The translations under genes and the position numbers were made by a program. The notes beneath the pieces were generated by a model. The model made no database searches. It was not told the DNA's origin and worked only from the letters and a program-made list of their open reading frames with translations. This document shows, piece by piece, positions 60,851-64,000 of a stretch of DNA of 64,000 bases. The stretch comes from Deltaproteobacteria bacterium HGW-Deltaproteobacteria-19 (lineage in GTDB: Bacteria > Desulfobacterota > Syntrophia > Syntrophales > PHBD01). How positions within the stretch are numbered: the stretch's first letter is position 1; each line of letters begins with the position of its first letter. The stretch spans positions 1-64,000 of the forward strand of contig PHBD01000002.1 of NCBI GenBank assembly GCA_002841865.1. Direction: 5' to 3'.

Positions 60851-62434
60851 CTACGGATGTTTCTGCGTGATCACTTCAACGGCCATGTCGCGCAGATCCT
60901 CCATTTGCAGACACTGGCTTTCCGTCAGGAGAGGCCCGCTCTCGTTCCTGTCGGCATAAAACAGGCCGAGGCATTTTCCCTTGATGGCCAGCGGATAGAC
61001 AAGAAATGCCTGTGCTGCAACGGACGTCCGATACCATCCCGGAAGATTATGGACGATGTTGGGGGCGTTGGCGTCGGCGATGAGAATCCCCCTTCCCTGT
61101 GAAATGGCGATGTTGAAGATATCTGATGCCTGGCCGACCTGAATCTGGAACAGCGCAACCATTTCTTCCGATTTATCACCGAGTCCGAACCGCCCGACCA
61201 TCTTTTTCCCGCTCACATCCCGCAGGCAGAAAATCACCCGATTGAACTCAAACCCCCGGTACATCGTCTCCAGGATCATATACATGACGTCGCTGAGGTT
61301 GTATGAGCCTTTCATGACGTCGGCAATCTCGCTTATTCCGCTCGTGACGATCCGTTTCTTTTCCTGGGTGAGGACGGCTGCGGATTTTGTTACGGGGTGC
61401 ACGGTTCCGGCGGCAGTGCCTTTCAGCGGCTGCTGACCGTCGGGCGTTTCAGCGGGAGGCTCGTTCGCCTCGGTCGTGCGGTGCGCGGACAGCTTGTTTA
61501 TCAGCGGGCTGGAATTCTTGTCCAGATTGACGATCCCGGAAAAATTATCGATCTTCGCGGCCGCCGAATCCAGAAGCGTCTCCATCTGCTGTACGGGCAG
61601 GGGGATGGCCTTCTGATAGCGAATCGACATCTCGGACATGGCCTCTCCCCAGCCGTCCTCACGGGCATCTGCAACAGAGGCGCAAAGATCATGGGCATAA
61701 TGGGTCACGTACCGCAAGCGCTCGAGTTCCGTCATCGCCGGTTCAATGATGCCCGGCGGAGGACTTTCCATGCTCCGGACGATCATGTCCGGAAAGTTCC
61801 AGGACCGTGAAACCGCCATGCCAAGCTCATTGAACGAGATGCCGAGAATGGCGCGGGCCGCCTTGTCTTCATCAAGCCCGCTTTCCCGGATCTGCTCTTT
61901 AACCGCCTCGTATTCTTCAGGGAAATAACAGATGACGAGCAGTTTCCCGAGATGACGGAGCATGGCGCAAATGAACGCCTCTTCAGCCCGGCCCATTCTC
62001 ATTTTCTCGGCCAGATCCATCGCGATGACGCCGCTCAGGAAAGACTCCATGGCAACCTCTTTCAACTCTGCTGCCTGGCTCTTGTTCTGAAGGTGCTCGA
62101 AAATCATCAGGGCCGTGGCAATCATGCGCACCTTTTCGAACCCCAACAGCATCACGGCCTTGGAGACGGTCGTCACCCTGCCCGCAAGATTCCCGTAGAC
62201 GGCGGAATTGACAATCTTGAGGAGTTTATTGGTCAGGGAAAAGTCCTTCAGGATGATCTTGGCCAGATCCCCGGTGGCGGAAAGGGTGATTGCCTTCAGG
62301 GATGAGAGTTTGCTGTTGATCTCAACGATGTGGTTGGAAAATGCGGGCAGGTCTCCCTTGTGGCGCATTCGCCTCAGGAGAAAGTCCACCGTTCCATGTC
62401 CACTCCGGGCATTCGTATCATTCTCGTTTGTCAT
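60851..62434 (-). CDS. HDOD-GAF signalling protein
   Basis: This 527-residue cytoplasmic protein has an HDOD domain (about residues 25-270, LPAFSNHIVEINSKL, GFEKVRMIATALMIFEHL, AMLRHLGKLLVICYFP) that lacks most catalytic HD residues of phosphodiesterases. A linker of about 80 residues and a C-terminal GAF domain (about 365-525) follow. Such proteins take part in cyclic-di-nucleotide, motility or stress signalling. The ATG at 62434 has AAGGA upstream at longish spacing; a longer start would overlap the next gene. Confidence 0.85.
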   Translation of the reverse strand: MTNENDTNARSGHGTVDFLLRRMRHKGDLPAFSNHIVEINSKLSSLKAITLSATGDLAKIILKDFSLTNKLLKIVNSAVYGNLAGRVTTVSKAVMLLGFEKVRMIATALMIFEHLQNKSQAAELKEVAMESFLSGVIAMDLAEKMRMGRAEEAFICAMLRHLGKLLVICYFPEEYEAVKEQIRESGLDEDKAARAILGISFNELGMAVSRSWNFPDMIVRSMESPPPGIIEPAMTELERLRYVTHYAHDLCASVADAREDGWGEAMSEMSIRYQKAIPLPVQQMETLLDSAAAKIDNFSGIVNLDKNSSPLINKLSAHRTTEANEPPAETPDGQQPLKGTAAGTVHPVTKSAAVLTQEKKRIVTSGISEIADVMKGSYNLSDVMYMILETMYRGFEFNRVIFCLRDVSGKKMVGRFGLGDKSEEMVALFQIQVGQASDIFNIAISQGRGILIADANAPNIVHNLPGWYRTSVAAQAFLVYPLAIKGKCLGLFYADRNESGPLLTESQCLQMEDLRDMAVEVITQKHP

Positions 62435-62465
62435 GGATGCAAATATCCTTCTTATTCCACTGTGC

Positions 62466-63590
62466 TCAGCCGGCCGATCCGGCCATGGCATACTCCAGCT
62501 CTTCCCGCACGAGTCCTTCCGAACAGGCCGTCAGCCGGCGCAGGGTCTTTCCCGCCTCTTCGCCCCCGATCCGTCCCAGGGCCCACACAGCCATCCCCCG
62601 CACCCGCTCGTCCCCGTTTTCTTCCAGTGCGCGCACGAGATCCCGGACATACATCGGATCAAGAGCATTTCCCATGGCCCGGGCCGCATTCATTTTCCAG
62701 CGCCACAGATCGTCCGCCGGCATATAGAACATGTGCGGCCAGACACGGCTTTCGAAATACGCCCTGTCCATGTGCAGGAGGCTGGAGAGATTGAAGAAGG
62801 GTGCCCTGGCGGACACCCGGGGATTGGGAGTCCGCTCCTGAGCCGACCAGGCGTCATTGCGGGGGCAGACATCCTGGCACCGGTCACAACCATAGACATA
62901 CAGTCCCATGGGTTCCCGGAGGTCGCGAGGCGTGATTCCCTCGCCGAAATACGTCAGGTAGGATATGCACCTGCGGGGATCGATCCGCCCGTTCCCCTGC
63001 AGGGCCCGCGTCGGACAGGCGGCTATGCAGGTGTTGCGACACCATTCGGGACAGCCGTTGGAAACAGTCGGTTCATCCGGTGGAAACGCCCGGTCGATGA
63101 TGAACGTCACCGGAAGAATCCAGGAACTCCCCCGTACGGCCCTGTTGGCATAGAGCAGGCAGTTTTTGCCGAAGGTCCCCAACCCGGCCCTGGCGGCGGC
63201 AAGGCGGTGAGGGAGGTGGGCAGGCACCCGGGACTCGATGCCGCTCTCTCGGAGGAAGCGTCGGAAGGCCTTGATCCGGGGGGCCAGGCTGTCCCGGGTT
63301 ATCCGGTCGTCGTCCAGGTAACAACGCCCGAAATGCCTCTCCAGCAGAGGGGGGAAAGACTCCCGGAAATAACCTTCCAGGAGGACGATGACGGTCTTTG
63401 CCCCCGGCATGATCGCCCCGGGATCGGTTCCGGACAGCAGGGGCAGCCCTCTTGCCTCGGTCCATCCATACTCGTCTTTATGCTTCAGCAGATAATCCCG
63501 GTGAGAAAAGAAGGGTTCGGCGCTCGTGAATCCGGCGTCCACAAACCCCAGTCTTTCCGCTTCTGCCAGGATCTCCTCTTTCGTCAGCAT
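62466..63590 (-). CDS. QueG-like Fe-S reductase with HEAT-type C-terminus
   Basis: This 374-residue protein resembles epoxyqueuosine reductase: an N-terminal cobalamin-binding-like domain (RLAAARAGLGTFGKNCLLY, VTFIIDRAF), a two-cluster ferredoxin region and C-terminal HEAT-like helices. The second cluster motif (GCDRCQDVCPRN) is normal. The first is spaced C-x3-C-x3-C-x3-CP (CPEWCRNTCIAACP) where QueG has C-x2-C-x2-C-x3-CP. This makes it a divergent relative, possibly with another substrate. GGAGG precedes the ATG at 63588-63590. Confidence 0.8.
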   Translation of the reverse strand: MLTKEEILAEAERLGFVDAGFTSAEPFFSHRDYLLKHKDEYGWTEARGLPLLSGTDPGAIMPGAKTVIVLLEGYFRESFPPLLERHFGRCYLDDDRITRDSLAPRIKAFRRFLRESGIESRVPAHLPHRLAAARAGLGTFGKNCLLYANRAVRGSSWILPVTFIIDRAFPPDEPTVSNGCPEWCRNTCIAACPTRALQGNGRIDPRRCISYLTYFGEGITPRDLREPMGLYVYGCDRCQDVCPRNDAWSAQERTPNPRVSARAPFFNLSSLLHMDRAYFESRVWPHMFYMPADDLWRWKMNAARAMGNALDPMYVRDLVRALEENGDERVRGMAVWALGRIGGEEAGKTLRRLTACSEGLVREELEYAMAGSAG

Positions 63591-63815
63591 TCCAATCCGC
63601 CTCCGCAATGAATGGTCGTTCGGGAACCGACACGGTATCAGCGGAATGTATATCATGAAACCGGAGCGGGGGGAACGGCGCCATTCTTGACATCACCACT
63701 CCGGATGAATCTGTGGGAAAACTTCACGATCGGCATTTCGACAACCGATTTCCGATCAATCCTGTACCCGTAGGACAGCCCCGCATGTTCGTTCCGGCCG
63801 ATTCAGACTTTCGCC

Positions 63816-63856
63816 TTGACTTTGATTGCATTATCCATATAGAATCTATGGATAAT
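63816..63856 (+). promoter_or_regulatory. Sigma-70-like promoter overlapping a perfect inverted repeat
   Basis: TTGACT (63816-63821) and TAGAAT (63840-63845) are spaced 18 bases apart. The palindrome ATTATCCATA-N7-TATGGATAAT (63830-63839 and 63847-63856) covers the -10 region. This is the usual place for a TetR-type autorepressor operator. Confidence 0.6.
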
Positions 63857-63880
63857 TTGCCTTACGCAGAGGATACAGAG

Positions 63881-64000
63881 ATGAGAACGCCATTGGAAAA
63901 AGCCAAAAGAGATCCTGAATCAACCAAAGCAAAGATCCTGAAAGTGGCCAGAAAGATTTTCGGAGAATACGGTTATCATGGAGGAACGACCCGGATGATC
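63881..64000 (+). CDS. TetR-family transcriptional regulator (5' part only)
   Basis: The first 40 codons are present before the window ends. The sequence KAKILKVARKIFGEYGYHGGTTRMI is the start of the TetR helix-turn-helix. ATG 63881 is preferred because GAGG precedes it and because the upstream in-frame ATG at 63848 lies inside the presumed operator. The gene continues beyond the window, so the ligand domain is not seen. Confidence 0.8.
   Translation, partial: MRTPLEKAKRDPESTKAKILKVARKIFGEYGYHGGTTRMI

Overview
The window looks like the chromosome of a GC-rich, strictly anaerobic Desulfobacterota-type bacterium (former Deltaproteobacteria, Syntrophus or Syntrophobacter relatives most likely). 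This is inferred from the gene content: several multiheme c-type cytochromes with system II cytochrome c maturation, two genes read through UGA as selenocysteine, molybdopterin oxidoreductases, MinD/NifX 'orange protein' type genes under sigma-54 control, beta-oxidation enzymes and a TRAP transporter. No transposase, phage or CRISPR array was seen.

Region 1 (1-10706, almost all minus strand) is a respiratory locus. Read in transcription order it encodes an 11-heme cytochrome that is apparently a selenoprotein (ExtKL-like), a tandem rhodanese, an 8-heme cytochrome, a second tandem rhodanese and a 9-heme cytochrome c fused to a cytochrome b membrane domain (CbcL-like). An enoyl-CoA hydratase and the ResB/CcsA heme-attachment proteins follow. 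Region 2 (11179-17538, plus) holds a degenerate phospholipase D-like protein, a DUF4142 protein, a Tat-exported flavoprotein (frameshifted in this sequence) with a 7-heme cytochrome partner, a sigma-54 activator and a third rhodanese behind a sigma-54-like promoter.

Region 3 (17773-21668, plus) contains NifX-like and Mrp-type proteins, an IscU-like scaffold, a methyltransferase and TrmO. Region 4 (21716-27945, plus) holds Fe-S proteins, a selenocysteine peroxiredoxin, a metallo-beta-lactamase-fold protein, pyruvoyl-dependent arginine decarboxylase, a flavodoxin-ferredoxin and a radical SAM protein. Region 5 (27998-37470, minus) has two very similar molybdopterin oxidoreductases flanking a compact operon of two ferredoxin-containing MinD ATPases, two NifX-like proteins and a DUF5320 protein. 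Its promoter matches the sigma-54 consensus and its neighbour is a sigma-54 activator. This resembles the ORP complex of Desulfovibrio.

Region 6 (37692-50287) has an outer-membrane beta-barrel protein, two MORN-repeat proteins, a biotin carboxylase-biotinyl fusion, a cytochrome b with a Tat-exported Fe-S subunit, TPR and DUF3617 proteins, and a tight operon of a lysine 2,3-aminomutase-like enzyme with two ATP-grasp ligases. Region 7 (50532-64000) has MutM, an A/T-rich block of membrane, sensor and binding proteins, a MaoC hydratase, a TRAP transporter, tRNA-Leu and tRNA-Ala, 3-hydroxyacyl-CoA dehydrogenase, an HDOD-GAF protein, a QueG-like protein and the start of a TetR regulator.

Taken together, the genes suggest an anaerobe combining acyl-CoA metabolism with periplasmic electron transfer through cytochromes and rhodaneses, plus two loci of the NifX/MinD type governed by paired sigma-54 activators.
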